This document shows positions 33,846 to 43,714 of a stretch of DNA of 64,000 bases, piece by piece. How positions within the stretch are numbered: the stretch's first letter is position 1; every line of letters starts with the position of its first letter. A program made the translations under genes and the position numbers. The notes beneath the pieces are model-generated. The model saw nothing but the letters and a program-made list of their open reading frames with translations. It had not been told where the DNA came from and did not search any database. The stretch comes from CAZDGV01 sp964505195 (GTDB lineage: Bacteria > Bacteroidota > Bacteroidia > Chitinophagales > Chitinophagaceae), in the NCBI GenBank assembly GCA_964505195.1, contig CAZDGV010000001.1, forward strand, positions 124,001-188,000, read 5' to 3'.

Positions 33846-35928
33846 GATGCTTTTTAAAAGGATGATGGAACCATTTGCGTTTTCCGCGGATAGAAATCCA
33901 TGCAACTGCATTGCCAAAGTACAAAACTGAATGTGCATGCTGAGGAACAGCAGGACCCACTCCAACAATACGCTCTTCCAGCTTACGTCTTTGTTCTATT
34001 TGCTGCTGTTTCAATTCTTTTATCCGGCGCAGCGAATCGAAGCGTGCTCTTTCAACACGAATACGGGCGGGAATGAGCGAAGCCTGACTGATGCGCTCCA
34101 CTTCTGCTTTTCTTCCTGCACCGGCAATAGAATCGCGCAGGTATTGCTCCATTACCAACGATGCGATGGGTGCGGCCCAGGTAGCGCCAAAGCCGGCATT
34201 TTCAACCACTACACAAACGGCAATCTTCGGATTGTCTTTTGGCGCAAATGCCACAAAAAATGAATGATCTTTTTGCTTTTGACCGCGATAAAAATTTTCT
34301 ACCGTTCCGGTTTTAGCACACACATCAAAGCCTTCAATTTTTGCATTGCGCGCAGTGCCTGAAGTAACCACTGCTTCCATACCATCAATTACTGCCTGAT
34401 AGGCGCTGTCGGGAATATGAAGCGGCTTAATTTTTTTTCTGTATTTGTGAAGGATCGTATCTGCTTCCGTTTCACCATCAATGGTTTTTACCAAGTGCGG
34501 AACATAATACCAGCCCCGATTGGCGATGATACACATTGCATTTGCCATTTGCAGCGGAGATGCCTGGATTTCTCCCTGGCCGATACCCAATGATGCAATG
34601 GTGCATGAGTTCCATCCATTCTTGCCAAACACTTTGGGATTGTTATAGCGATTGGTATCGGGAATAAAGCCCGCATATTCACCGGGAAGATCAACGCCTA
34701 ATCGATGCCCTAATCCAAAATCTGACATGTACTGCTTCCAGCGATGCAAGCCCTTCTCCACACTCTTATAATCACTATTGTCGATCGCCATCCGAAACAC
34801 ATGCGCAAAATAGGAGTTACAGGAATTGGCAATAGCTAAACTCAGGTTAGATGCATGCCCTGCATTGCTATGCGTACAGGCAGGTTTACCGCAAGGACCA
34901 TAGCGACCAAAACAGGGATATCCATAAGAAGGATTGATCAACCCTTCATCCAATGCCACCAATGCTCCCAGAGGCTTAAACGTTGATCCGGGAGGATAAA
35001 CACCTTGCATGCCGCGGTTAAGCATTGGCTTGGCAGGATCGAGAAATAGGCGATTGAAATTTTTACGGCTTTCCGGACCGGTCAGCAAGTTGGGATCATA
35101 TGCGGGCGTAGAAGCCATGGCAATGATGCCGCCGGTACTGGGTTCGATGGCCACTACACTTCCTACTTTATTTTGCAGCAGCTTTTCTGCAAGCACTTGC
35201 ACATCTATGTCGAGATAAGTACGCAAATGCCTGCCGGCTATGGCTGCGGTATCAAAGCGACCACGCTCATAAGATCCTTTTGGACGGTTGAGGTTGTCGC
35301 GCAGCAAATACTGGATACCTCTTTGGCCCATGAGCGTTTTTTCATAAAAACTTTCCAAGCCGGAACGACCGGCATAGTCACCCATCTGATAGAAAAAGTT
35401 GGACTTCTTGAGTATCGCTGAATCCACTTCCCCCACATATCCCAACAAATGCGCTGCAGCTTTATAAGGATAACTGCGCACAGGGCGTTCCTGTAAGAAG
35501 AAAGCCGGCTGAAAGCGAAACAGATTTTCATTTACCCGCGCATATTTGTCGGGCGTAAGCAGCGCTTCAAAAACCGAAGCGCGACTTCGGGTATTCTTGA
35601 TGACTGCAGTAACCACGCGCTTACGAAACTCGGATGTGTCAATATCTAGTACACGACAAAGTGCGAGGGTATCAATACCACGCAGCAACGAAGGAGTTAC
35701 CATCAAATCGTACATGGTTACATTATCAAGAATGGCTTTACCTTTTCTGTCGAAAATGATGCCCCTACTGGGATACACTACTTTTCTCAAAATCGCCTGG
35801 TTGTTGGCAAGACGGGTATATTCTCCCGAAAACAACTGGAGCGTTATAACGCGAATAGCAATAATGAGAAATACCGCAGCAAAAATATTGCGGATGACAC
35901 GCTGCCTCGACTGATTAAAAAACTCCAT
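33832..35928 (-). CDS. mrdA: Penicillin-binding protein 2 (peptidoglycan transpeptidase)
   Basis: 698 residues. One N-terminal membrane helix (about 12-32), a PBP dimerisation domain to about 230, then the transpeptidase domain. The active-site Ser-x-x-Lys is GSTFKPLG, the SxN motif is in NSCNSYFAHV and KTG is AKTGTVENF. A Cys-containing loop (YPCFGRYGPCGKPACTH) between the first two motifs could bind a metal. The extra C-terminal tail (about 80 basic residues) is probably cytoplasm-like low complexity. It cross-links side-wall peptidoglycan with RodA. Confidence 0.95.
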   Translation of the reverse strand: MEFFNQSRQRVIRNIFAAVFLIIAIRVITLQLFSGEYTRLANNQAILRKVVYPSRGIIFDRKGKAILDNVTMYDLMVTPSLLRGIDTLALCRVLDIDTSEFRKRVVTAVIKNTRSRASVFEALLTPDKYARVNENLFRFQPAFFLQERPVRSYPYKAAAHLLGYVGEVDSAILKKSNFFYQMGDYAGRSGLESFYEKTLMGQRGIQYLLRDNLNRPKGSYERGRFDTAAIAGRHLRTYLDIDVQVLAEKLLQNKVGSVVAIEPSTGGIIAMASTPAYDPNLLTGPESRKNFNRLFLDPAKPMLNRGMQGVYPPGSTFKPLGALVALDEGLINPSYGYPCFGRYGPCGKPACTHSNAGHASNLSLAIANSCNSYFAHVFRMAIDNSDYKSVEKGLHRWKQYMSDFGLGHRLGVDLPGEYAGFIPDTNRYNNPKVFGKNGWNSCTIASLGIGQGEIQASPLQMANAMCIIANRGWYYVPHLVKTIDGETEADTILHKYRKKIKPLHIPDSAYQAVIDGMEAVVTSGTARNAKIEGFDVCAKTGTVENFYRGQKQKDHSFFVAFAPKDNPKIAVCVVVENAGFGATWAAPIASLVMEQYLRDSIAGAGRKAEVERISQASLIPARIRVERARFDSLRRIKELKQQQIEQRRKLEERIVGVGPAVPQHAHSVLYFGNAVAWISIRGKRKWFHHPFKKHHESA

Positions 35929-35951
35929 GCGTTATCGCGGTTGCCTGTTGC

Positions 35952-36482
35952 TTAGGTATTGGTGAGAAACTTTTGTTTTCGGATAAAAATGATTTCAACC
36001 ACCAAAATCATCAGCAGACTAATTGCCAGCGAGCCGATGGTTTTGCTAAGGAGATAAATGATATCGCCAAATTGAAAAGCTTCAATGGTGAAGAGATAAA
36101 GATGGTGAAAAAAAGTGAGCAGTGCTACATAAATCATATACTGCACCAAACCCAAACTGAGGGCTGACGGCTCACGATAATTGAATTCCACACCTTGCTG
36201 TGGCATGAGAATATTGATAAAAAAAGGTCGGAGATACCCAATGAGCACACAGGGAGCAGCATGCAAGCCGGGCGTTTTCATGAAAAAGTCGAGCAGAATG
36301 CCCGTAATAAATGAAACCAGCAAGAGTCCGCCGCGCGAAATGGTAAATGGTAACCAGAGAATGAACAGAAAATAAATGGAGGGGGTGATGTAAGCATGCA
36401 ACGCAGGAATTTGGTTGAGCACATACACCTGTGCTAAAATGAACAGAGCCAACCGTATCGTATATTTTAGAAACTGTTTCAC
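35952..36482 (-). CDS. mreD: Rod shape-determining protein MreD
   Basis: 176 residues with five to six membrane helices, starting LKYTIRLALFILAQVYVLNQI. Sequence conservation of MreD is low, so the call rests on membrane topology and on position between mreC and mrdA. The start is GTG at 36482, overlapping the mreC stop (GTGA). It belongs to the elongasome in the inner membrane. Confidence 0.88.
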   Translation of the reverse strand: MKQFLKYTIRLALFILAQVYVLNQIPALHAYITPSIYFLFILWLPFTISRGGLLLVSFITGILLDFFMKTPGLHAAPCVLIGYLRPFFINILMPQQGVEFNYREPSALSLGLVQYMIYVALLTFFHHLYLFTIEAFQFGDIIYLLSKTIGSLAISLLMILVVEIIFIRKQKFLTNT

Positions 36483-37330
36483 GGTGCGTTTTGTTTTAGT
36501 TTTTGCTCCAGCGCCTGCTGCTCTGCACGCTGCAAATTGCTCACCACAAATACATGCTGAATACGACTGAAATCGGTGGAAGGCCGCACATGTACCAAAT
36601 AGTTGTTGGTGCTTTGTTCATTCAATACTTTTTCAACTGTTCCAATCATAATACCTGGAGGAAAATCAGAATACTGACTGGTAACTACCGTATCGCCGCG
36701 CGATAATTGCACACTTTTGGGAATATCGCGCAAGTGCAGAATGCGTGCATCGTTTCCATCCCATTCAATACGTCCGGAGATGCCGTTTTTTTGGAGGCGC
36801 GCACTGATTCTGCTTTGTCGGTGCAGCATACTCATGACCGTAGCAAAATTTTCACTCACGTCCAGCACCACACCCACTACCCCATTCGGACCCACCACCA
36901 CCATATTGGGCTCTACGCCTTGCTTGCTACCTCTGTAAATAGTGATATAGTTATTGGGCTGAGAGGTGGAATTGCCTACCACCGTGGCATCCATGTATAA
37001 AAATTTTCTGCCGGGAGCGGCACTATCCCAAAGCACCGTATCTTTTACAAGCATGGATGCTGTATCGGGCAATAAAAAATTTTCAGGGAGGCGGTTTTGT
37101 AAGGCGGTGAGTTTGCGTTTAAGATCTTCGTTTTCACGCTTCAGGAAAAAATAATCTTCAATACGATTGTACTGCAGCTGTACTTTTCCGATCAGCTCTC
37201 CCGCTACATTCATATAAGCCGCCTCATGAAAGCGGTTGTATCTGAAAAGCAGCACAAAGCTGAGTGCCTGCAGCAAAACAAAAAACAAGAGCACTGCATG
37301 TTTACGAATAAAAGCGAAAATATTTCGCAC
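36479..37330 (-). CDS. mreC: Rod shape-determining protein MreC
   Basis: 283 residues. One membrane helix (about 11-28), a coiled coil at about 55-80 (RIEDYFFLKRENEDLKRKL), then the periplasmic beta domain with VVGPNGVVGVVLDVSENFATVMSMLHRQSRIS and GDTVVTSQYSDFPPGIMIG. It links cytoplasmic MreB filaments to PBP2/RodA. The start is GTG at 37330. It is 35 bp downstream of mreB. Confidence 0.95.
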   Translation of the reverse strand: MRNIFAFIRKHAVLLFFVLLQALSFVLLFRYNRFHEAAYMNVAGELIGKVQLQYNRIEDYFFLKRENEDLKRKLTALQNRLPENFLLPDTASMLVKDTVLWDSAAPGRKFLYMDATVVGNSTSQPNNYITIYRGSKQGVEPNMVVVGPNGVVGVVLDVSENFATVMSMLHRQSRISARLQKNGISGRIEWDGNDARILHLRDIPKSVQLSRGDTVVTSQYSDFPPGIMIGTVEKVLNEQSTNNYLVHVRPSTDFSRIQHVFVVSNLQRAEQQALEQKLKQNAP

Positions 37331-37365
37331 AGAAAAGGTGATTTGAGTTAACCGGAATCAATGCC

Positions 37366-38394
37366 TTAGTTGCGCATCACAAAAGGAAAGCGATTGTAAT
37401 TTTTCAATGCAATGCCCGTACCACGCACCACACTCTTCAGCGGATCATCGGCTACATGCACCGGCAATTTAATTTTTTGTCCCAAACGCTTATCCAATCC
37501 ACGCAACAATGCTCCACCGCCGGTGATATAAATTCCTCGACGGTAAATATCAGCAGCGAGTTCGGGTGGCGTCATTTCCAATGCTTTCAGGATGGCTTCT
37601 TCGATTTTGAAAATCGATTTATCCAATGCCTCCGCAATTTCCTGATAGCTCACCATGATTTGTTTGGGAATACCGGTAACGAGGTCGCGACCATTCACGG
37701 GAATATCATCCGGCGGGTTGTCGAGATCTTTCATGGCGGCTCCAATCTGTATTTTGATCTGCTCTGCGGTACGCTCGCCTATGAGCAGGCTATGATAGCG
37801 GCGCAATGCCTCCATGATATCTGCTGTAAACTCATCGCCAGCGATGCGGATACTCTGATCACACACAATACCTGCCAGGGCGATAACGGTGATGCCCGTG
37901 GTACCACCGCCGATATCTACAATCATATTTCCTACCGGCTCTTCTACATCGATTCCGATACCTAAGGCAGCAGCCATCGGTTCGTGAATGAGATATACTT
38001 CCTGTGCGCCCGCCTGCTCAGCGCTGTCGCGCACGGCTCGCTTTTCCACTTCGGTGATGCTGGAAGGGATACAGATCATCATTCGCCACTTTGGCGGAAA
38101 TAAAGGCTTCTTGGTATATACAAGCTTAATCAGCTCACGGATCATGAGCTCGGCTGCGTTAAAATCGGCAATCACCCCGTCTTTCAGCGGACGAACGGTA
38201 CGGATGCTCTCATGGGTTTTTTCATGCATCATCAGGGCTTTCTTCCCTACGGCCAATACATTTTTGGGATTGTTGCGATCGAGCGCAACGATGGAGGGCT
38301 CGTTCACCACGATCTCATCGTTGTGTATAATCAATGTATTGGCGGTGCCCAAGTCGATGGCGATATCCTGCGTGAAAAAGTTAAAAAGTCCCAT
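37366..38394 (-). CDS. mreB: Rod shape-determining actin homologue MreB
   Basis: 342 residues, the usual length. Phosphate-1 DLGTANTLI, phosphate-2 VDIGGGTTGITVIAL, the adenosine site YITGGGALLRGLDKRL and the membrane-binding start MGLFNFFTQDIAID are visible. It forms filaments under the inner membrane that organise side-wall growth. It is the first gene of mreB-mreC-mreD-mrdA-rodA. A near-consensus -7 element (CAAATTTG, 38432-38439) lies about 37 nt upstream. Confidence 0.97.
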   Translation of the reverse strand: MGLFNFFTQDIAIDLGTANTLIIHNDEIVVNEPSIVALDRNNPKNVLAVGKKALMMHEKTHESIRTVRPLKDGVIADFNAAELMIRELIKLVYTKKPLFPPKWRMMICIPSSITEVEKRAVRDSAEQAGAQEVYLIHEPMAAALGIGIDVEEPVGNMIVDIGGGTTGITVIALAGIVCDQSIRIAGDEFTADIMEALRRYHSLLIGERTAEQIKIQIGAAMKDLDNPPDDIPVNGRDLVTGIPKQIMVSYQEIAEALDKSIFKIEEAILKALEMTPPELAADIYRRGIYITGGGALLRGLDKRLGQKIKLPVHVADDPLKSVVRGTGIALKNYNRFPFVMRN

Positions 38395-38510
38395 TACTGC
38401 GGTAAAATTGTTGGTGATGCTTGTTGCTATGCAAATTTGAGCGAAAATAGTGGATTTAACAACGGAAAATCAACAGAATACGGGATTTTTCCTAACCGAG
38501 CTTCCCCATC

Positions 38511-38535
38511 AAAAAACCTGCTTCCAGAGGCTGGT
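38511..38535 (-). terminator. Possible weak terminator after purD
   Basis: On the minus strand an imperfect five-pair stem with one mismatch (38516-38535) is followed by six U, two bases after the purD stop. The stem is short, so this is tentative. Confidence 0.4.
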
Positions 38536-38536
38536 C

Positions 38537-39814
38537 TCACCCTAAAAACTCATACCCGATATCACGCCGGAAATAGATGTCCTGAAACTGAATTTTATCC
38601 AGCGCCTCGAGGGATGTGCCGGCAGCTTGAGCCGGTGTTTCACCAAAGGAAGTGACCGCCAACACCCGACCACCATGGGTTACAACGTGGTCGCCTTGCT
38701 GTAATGTTCCGGCATGGAATACCAGCGCATTGGTTGGTTGATCCAGCCCCTCAATCGGATAGCCTTTTTGATAGTCGCCGGGATAACCTCCGCTTACGGC
38801 CATCACCGTTACCGCAAAGCGCGGATCCTGTGCAACCCTGGCTGAAGCAAGCTGACCGCGACAAGTTTGCTCAAACAATGCAACAAGATCATTTTGCAAA
38901 CGGGGCATCACCACTTCTGTTTCGGGATCGCCCATGCGACAGTTATACTCAATCACATAGGGCGCATCGCCCACTTTAATGAGTCCGAAAAAAACAAATC
39001 CCTTGTATTCGAGTTGTTCCGCACGCAAGCCATCAATAGTGGGCTTTATGATCTTTTCTTCTACCTGCTGCATAAACGCCACATCTGCAAAAGGAACGGG
39101 ACTAACCGCTCCCATGCCGCCGGTGTTCAAGCCGGTATCACCTTCGCCAATACGCTTGTAATCTTTCGCTGAGGGCAGCAAAACATAATCGTTACCATCA
39201 GTAAGCACAAACACGCTCATTTCAATGCCACTGAGAAATGCTTCCACCACTACTTTCTTGCCTGCATCACCAAACTTCGACTGACGGATCATGTTTTCAA
39301 ATTCTGCAATAGCTTCGTTTCTGTCCTGACAAATCAGTACGCCTTTTCCTGCCGCCAATCCGTCTGCCTTCAACACTACAGGCAATGCATGTGTTTGTAA
39401 ATACGCAACACCTTCGTCAAAATTGCTGGCATCGAATTCACGATAAGCAGCCGTAGGTATCTGGTACCGCTGCATAAATGCCTTAGCAAAGGCCTTGCTA
39501 CCTTCAAGCTGTGCTGCGGCTTTGGAAGGACCAATCACCATCAACTGCTGCAGTGCGGAATCTGCTTTGAAAAAATCATAAATGCCCTTAACCAGCGGCT
39601 CCTCCGGCCCTACCACCACCATTTTTATATCGTGCGCAAGCACAAAATCTCGAATCTTGTCGAAATCATTTACTCCCATATTTACATTCTCACCACACTG
39701 TGCGGTGCCAGCATTGCCAGGAGCAATGAAAAGCCGTGTACAGGACGGACTCTGTTTTAGCTTCCATGCAAGCGCATGTTCACGTCCACCTGAACCCAGC
39801 AGTAAAATATGCAT
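38537..39814 (-). CDS. purD: Phosphoribosylamine-glycine ligase (GAR synthetase)
   Basis: 425 residues. The N-terminal LLLGSGGREHALAWKLKQS, the VVGPEEPL strand, the ATP-grasp segment VVLKADGLAAGKGV, the metal-binding YNCRMGDPETEVVMPRL and the C-terminal domain are all typical PurD. It joins phosphoribosylamine and glycine in purine synthesis. ATG at 39814 is chosen over an extension with no family match. It precedes the mre cluster on the same strand with a 142-bp gap. Confidence 0.96.
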   Translation of the reverse strand: MHILLLGSGGREHALAWKLKQSPSCTRLFIAPGNAGTAQCGENVNMGVNDFDKIRDFVLAHDIKMVVVGPEEPLVKGIYDFFKADSALQQLMVIGPSKAAAQLEGSKAFAKAFMQRYQIPTAAYREFDASNFDEGVAYLQTHALPVVLKADGLAAGKGVLICQDRNEAIAEFENMIRQSKFGDAGKKVVVEAFLSGIEMSVFVLTDGNDYVLLPSAKDYKRIGEGDTGLNTGGMGAVSPVPFADVAFMQQVEEKIIKPTIDGLRAEQLEYKGFVFFGLIKVGDAPYVIEYNCRMGDPETEVVMPRLQNDLVALFEQTCRGQLASARVAQDPRFAVTVMAVSGGYPGDYQKGYPIEGLDQPTNALVFHAGTLQQGDHVVTHGGRVLAVTSFGETPAQAAGTSLEALDKIQFQDIYFRRDIGYEFLG

Positions 39815-40003
39815 ACAAATATTTTTTTTATTGAAACGAAACTGATGCAAAATGCATGTTTTGCATTGTGAGCGAAGTTAACCATTGAAGATGCCATCTG
39901 TAGCAAGCGCACTGATTTTTTTCATTCATCTTTTGCACAGCATAGAAATGTAAAAACTTCATACATTCGGAGCGTAGTTATTTGTTTTACCAAACACTCA
40001 ATC

Positions 40004-41518
40004 ATGAATTCAACAACTGCAAGTACCGGACACCCCAAGGGCCTTTGGGTGCTTTTTGGAACCGAAATGTGGGAGCGCTTCAACTATTATGGTATGCGTG
40101 CCGTGCTCGTACTATTTATGACCAAGGCATTGCTTTTTGATAAAGTATTTGCTTCTAATTTATACGGCAGCTATACCAGTCTCGTTTACCTTACTCCACT
40201 CATCGGAGGCTATGTAGCAGATCGTTTCTGGGGCAACCAGCGATCCATTATTGCCGGTGGTATTGTAATGGCATTAGGTGAATTTTTACTTTTTTTCTGC
40301 GGCTCAACTTATACCACGGCACCTGAGCTTTCCTCGGTGCTGTTTTTTAGCGGATTGGGATTGATGATTGCAGGCAACGGCTTCTTCAAACCGAATATTT
40401 CTTCGCTGGTAGGACAGCTTTACCCCAAGGGCGACCGACGCATCGATTCTGCCTATACCATTTTTTACATGGGTATCAATGTAGGCGGAGCAATGGGACC
40501 TTTTATATGCGGACTCCTTGGCGATACAGGCAATCCGGCCGACTTCAAATGGGCTTTTCTTGCAGCAGGTATTGGTATGCTTATCAGCGTAGTAGTGCAA
40601 ATGCTCTTTCATAAAAAGTATGTGGTGGGGCCAGACAATCAGGAATTGGGCGCACCCCCCGCAAACGCACCAGCTATGTGGCATAACCCCATTTTTATAA
40701 TAGGCGGACTCGCATTGCTTTCTGCCGTAGCAATTGGACTGCTGTACATCGATGCAAAAGTGGTGAGTTATCTCACCTACCTGCTCATTGCAGCCACATT
40801 ACTGATTGCTTTCATCATCTTCTCCGATAAATCACTCAACGGAATTGAAAAGCAGCGCATCGGAGTGATCTTCATCGTGGCATTTTTTGTAATCTTCTTT
40901 TGGAGTGCTTTTGAACAAGCCGGCGCTTCGCTCACTTTTTTTGCGGAAGAGCAAACACAGCGCGACATTGGATTTTTTGTGGTACCCGCCAGTTTGTTTC
41001 AATCGCTTAACTCCATTTTTGTAATTGTGTTTGCACCCGTATTTGCCTGGCTTTGGCTTAAACTGGGCAAATACGAACCTTCCTCTCCTACGAAAATGGC
41101 CATCGGTTTGCTTTTACTTTCGATTGGTTATTTGTGGATTGCCACGGGTGTGAAAGATGCAGGTGCCGGCATTAAAGTAAGTATGATATGGCTGGTAGGC
41201 ATGTACGCGCTACATACTTGGGGCGAACTGAGTTTATCACCCATTGGCCTTTCATTGGTAAACAAATTAGCGCCTTTCAAATTTGCTTCGCTACTGATGG
41301 CGGTATGGTTTTTAGCCAACGCCGCTGCCAATAAGCTGGCAGGTGTACTCAGTGCATTGTATCCCGAAGCAGGAAAAACCACACAGTTCCTGGGGTATCG
41401 TATGGAAAACCTGTACGACTTTTTCATGCTTTTTGTAGGCATGTCGGGTGTAGCAGCACTTATACTTTTCCTGCTTACCAAAAAACTACAGCAGATGATG
41501 CATGAGCAACATGCATGA
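40004..41518 (+). CDS. POT/PTR2 family proton-dependent oligopeptide symporter
   Basis: 504 residues with about 14 membrane helices. The family motif E-x-x-E-R-F is EMWERFNYYGM at about 21-31; GNGFFKPNISSLVGQLY and FYMGINVGGAMGP are also diagnostic. It imports di- and tripeptides with protons in the inner membrane. It ends in a strong palindromic terminator before the OPT transporter, so the two neighbouring peptide transporters are probably separate transcription units. The 189-bp gap upstream of it (39815-40003) shows no clear promoter. Confidence 0.94.
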   Translation: MNSTTASTGHPKGLWVLFGTEMWERFNYYGMRAVLVLFMTKALLFDKVFASNLYGSYTSLVYLTPLIGGYVADRFWGNQRSIIAGGIVMALGEFLLFFCGSTYTTAPELSSVLFFSGLGLMIAGNGFFKPNISSLVGQLYPKGDRRIDSAYTIFYMGINVGGAMGPFICGLLGDTGNPADFKWAFLAAGIGMLISVVVQMLFHKKYVVGPDNQELGAPPANAPAMWHNPIFIIGGLALLSAVAIGLLYIDAKVVSYLTYLLIAATLLIAFIIFSDKSLNGIEKQRIGVIFIVAFFVIFFWSAFEQAGASLTFFAEEQTQRDIGFFVVPASLFQSLNSIFVIVFAPVFAWLWLKLGKYEPSSPTKMAIGLLLLSIGYLWIATGVKDAGAGIKVSMIWLVGMYALHTWGELSLSPIGLSLVNKLAPFKFASLLMAVWFLANAAANKLAGVLSALYPEAGKTTQFLGYRMENLYDFFMLFVGMSGVAALILFLLTKKLQQMMHEQHA

Positions 41519-41535
41519 TGTTGAAAAGGCAATTT

Positions 41536-41576
41536 AAAAGCAAATGGGAGAAACATGTTTCTCCCATTTGCTTTTT
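41536..41576 (+). terminator. Perfect 40-bp palindrome acting as intrinsic terminator
   Basis: Two 20-base arms (41536-41555 and 41556-41575) are exact reverse complements. As RNA it gives a very long stem with a four-base loop and U-rich 3' end. A-tracts and T-tracts at both ends make it usable in both directions. Confidence 0.93.
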
Positions 41577-41621
41577 GGCAGGTGTATATATTTATTATCT
41601 TCCCGATATAAATCTTACACT

Positions 41622-43661
41622 ATGTCGGAAAATAAATTCCAACCCTTTGTAGCAGACAACAGTAATATGCCCGAGTTCACCATCAAAAGTGTGCTTGTGG
41701 GATCTGCCTTTGGTATCATATTCGGCGCAGCCACGGTTTACCTGGCACTGAAAGCAGGACTTACCGTTTCTGCATCCATCCCCATCGCAGTCATTGCGAT
41801 TACATTGGGCAGAAGATTTTTAAAAACCACTATTCTCGAAAATAATATCATTCAAACAACAGGATCTGCAGGCGAAAGCATTGCAGCAGGCGTTGTTTTT
41901 ACTTTGCCGGGTTTTTTGTTTCTAAGTGAAAGCAGCAGTGCGCAGTTCTTCAATTACTTTACCATTCTTACCCTTGCCACCTTTGGCGGTATTTTGGGAA
42001 CACTAATGATGGTGCCACTGCGCAGATCTTTGATTGTAAAAGAACATGGCACCCTCCCCTATCCGGAAGGAACGGCCTGCGGAAGCGTGCTGAAAGCCGG
42101 TGAAAAAGGAGGCGACTTTGCCAAAACTGCTTTTCAGGGTTTGGGATTTGCTTTTGCCTATGCTTTACTGCAAAAAATTCTCCACGTAATTGCTGAAACA
42201 CCTGCATTCATGACGCAGCAGGTAAACAAATATTTTCCCTCTGCAAAAGTGAGTGGTGAAATCACACCAGAATACATGGGCGTTGGTTACATCATCGGTC
42301 CCAAAATTTCTGGCGTGTTGGTTGCCGGTGGTGTGCTCGCATGGTTTGCCACCATTCCCTTGCTGGCATCGGTAGTACCTCCCGATACCATTGCATTGCA
42401 GCTGGTGAAGTTGGGATACCTGAACGACTTAGCGACGGCAGGCGGACCCGGCGGATGGGATCCGGCAACACATCAATTCACTGATTATTCTGCTGCCATC
42501 TATCGCGCTTATATCCGACAAATCGGTGCGGGTGCAGTGGCAGCAGGCGGATTCATCACCCTCATCAAAACCATTCCTACCATCATATCTTCTTTCAAAA
42601 GCAGTTTGGGATCACTTAAAAAAACAGATGGTGAAACACCTTCCGTTCTGAGAACAGAACGCGATCTAAACATGAAAGTGGTATTGTTTGGAAGTCTTGG
42701 ATTAATTCTGCTGATGGCATTTTTACCACAGGTGCCGGGTGATGGCGTAGCGAGCAAGTTGTTACTGGGTGTGCTGGTGGTAATTTTTGGGGCATTCTTC
42801 GTAACGGTTTCGTCACGCATTGTGGGACTGATTGGTTCTTCCAACAATCCCATCAGCGGCATGACGATTGCTACACTGATGGGTACTTGTCTGATATTTA
42901 TTGCAGTAGGCTGGACCGGTAAAGTATATGAACCGATGGCATTGGTGGTGGGAAGTATGATCTGTATCGCTGCTGCCAACGCTGGTGCTACTTCGCAGGA
43001 TTTGAAAACCGGATATATTGTAGGTGCAACGCCGCGCTATCAGCAGATTGCATTGTTTATCGGTGCCATTGTTTCATCGATTGCGATTGGTGCCACCATC
43101 AAAATTCTCGATACGCCAACTCAGGAAATGTTAAGCCAAGGTATTACGCATGCCATCGGTACCGATAAATACCCCGCGCCGCAGGGAACGTTGATGGCTA
43201 CCCTCATAAAAGGTATTTTATCATTCAATCTCGACTGGCAGTTTGTATTGGTGGGCGTTGCCATTGCCATCACCATGGAGCTTTGTGGTATTAAATCGCT
43301 CAGCTTTGCAGTAGGTCTTTACCTACCACTATCTACTACCCTGCCTATTTTCATTGGCGGCGCTATTCGCGGTGCAGTGGAGTGGAAGCAAAAGCAAAAA
43401 GGTGAAAGCCTTAACCCCGAAGAGGAAGACCTGGGCAAAGGAAATCTGTTTGCAACAGGGCTAGTAGCAGGCGGTGCGTTGGCAGGGGTATTGGTTGCTA
43501 TTTTATCGGTTAATGAAAATATTACCGCTACACTTGGTAAAATCAATCTGGAACATACAATCGTGGAAAGCATATCACTGAACGGATTTGATTTACTGGG
43601 TGTGGGCTTCTTTGCGTTGATGGGAATAATTTTGTATCGCATTGGCACGAGCAAACATTAA
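41622..43661 (+). CDS. OPT family oligopeptide transporter
   Basis: 679 residues with about 15 membrane helices, starting MSENKFQPFVADNSNMPEFT. Family elements: FGAATVYLALKAGLTVSASIP near the N-terminus, TGSAGESIAAGVVFTLP, LPYPEGTACGSVL, and NPISGMTIATLMGT in the second half. OPT proteins of this bacterial type take up peptides or metal chelates. The ATG at 41622 lies after the terminator; the frame is open above it, but those codons are in the palindrome. Confidence 0.93.
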   Translation: MSENKFQPFVADNSNMPEFTIKSVLVGSAFGIIFGAATVYLALKAGLTVSASIPIAVIAITLGRRFLKTTILENNIIQTTGSAGESIAAGVVFTLPGFLFLSESSSAQFFNYFTILTLATFGGILGTLMMVPLRRSLIVKEHGTLPYPEGTACGSVLKAGEKGGDFAKTAFQGLGFAFAYALLQKILHVIAETPAFMTQQVNKYFPSAKVSGEITPEYMGVGYIIGPKISGVLVAGGVLAWFATIPLLASVVPPDTIALQLVKLGYLNDLATAGGPGGWDPATHQFTDYSAAIYRAYIRQIGAGAVAAGGFITLIKTIPTIISSFKSSLGSLKKTDGETPSVLRTERDLNMKVVLFGSLGLILLMAFLPQVPGDGVASKLLLGVLVVIFGAFFVTVSSRIVGLIGSSNNPISGMTIATLMGTCLIFIAVGWTGKVYEPMALVVGSMICIAAANAGATSQDLKTGYIVGATPRYQQIALFIGAIVSSIAIGATIKILDTPTQEMLSQGITHAIGTDKYPAPQGTLMATLIKGILSFNLDWQFVLVGVAIAITMELCGIKSLSFAVGLYLPLSTTLPIFIGGAIRGAVEWKQKQKGESLNPEEEDLGKGNLFATGLVAGGALAGVLVAILSVNENITATLGKINLEHTIVESISLNGFDLLGVGFFALMGIILYRIGTSKH

Positions 43662-43714
43662 CACATGCAGCGAATGGCAGCATCAACATTTCTATTGTAA
43701 AAACAGGAAACAGT

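Noticed and set aside
41544..41621. Upstream start for the OPT transporter
   Set aside because: Those codons are the terminator palindrome of the preceding gene.
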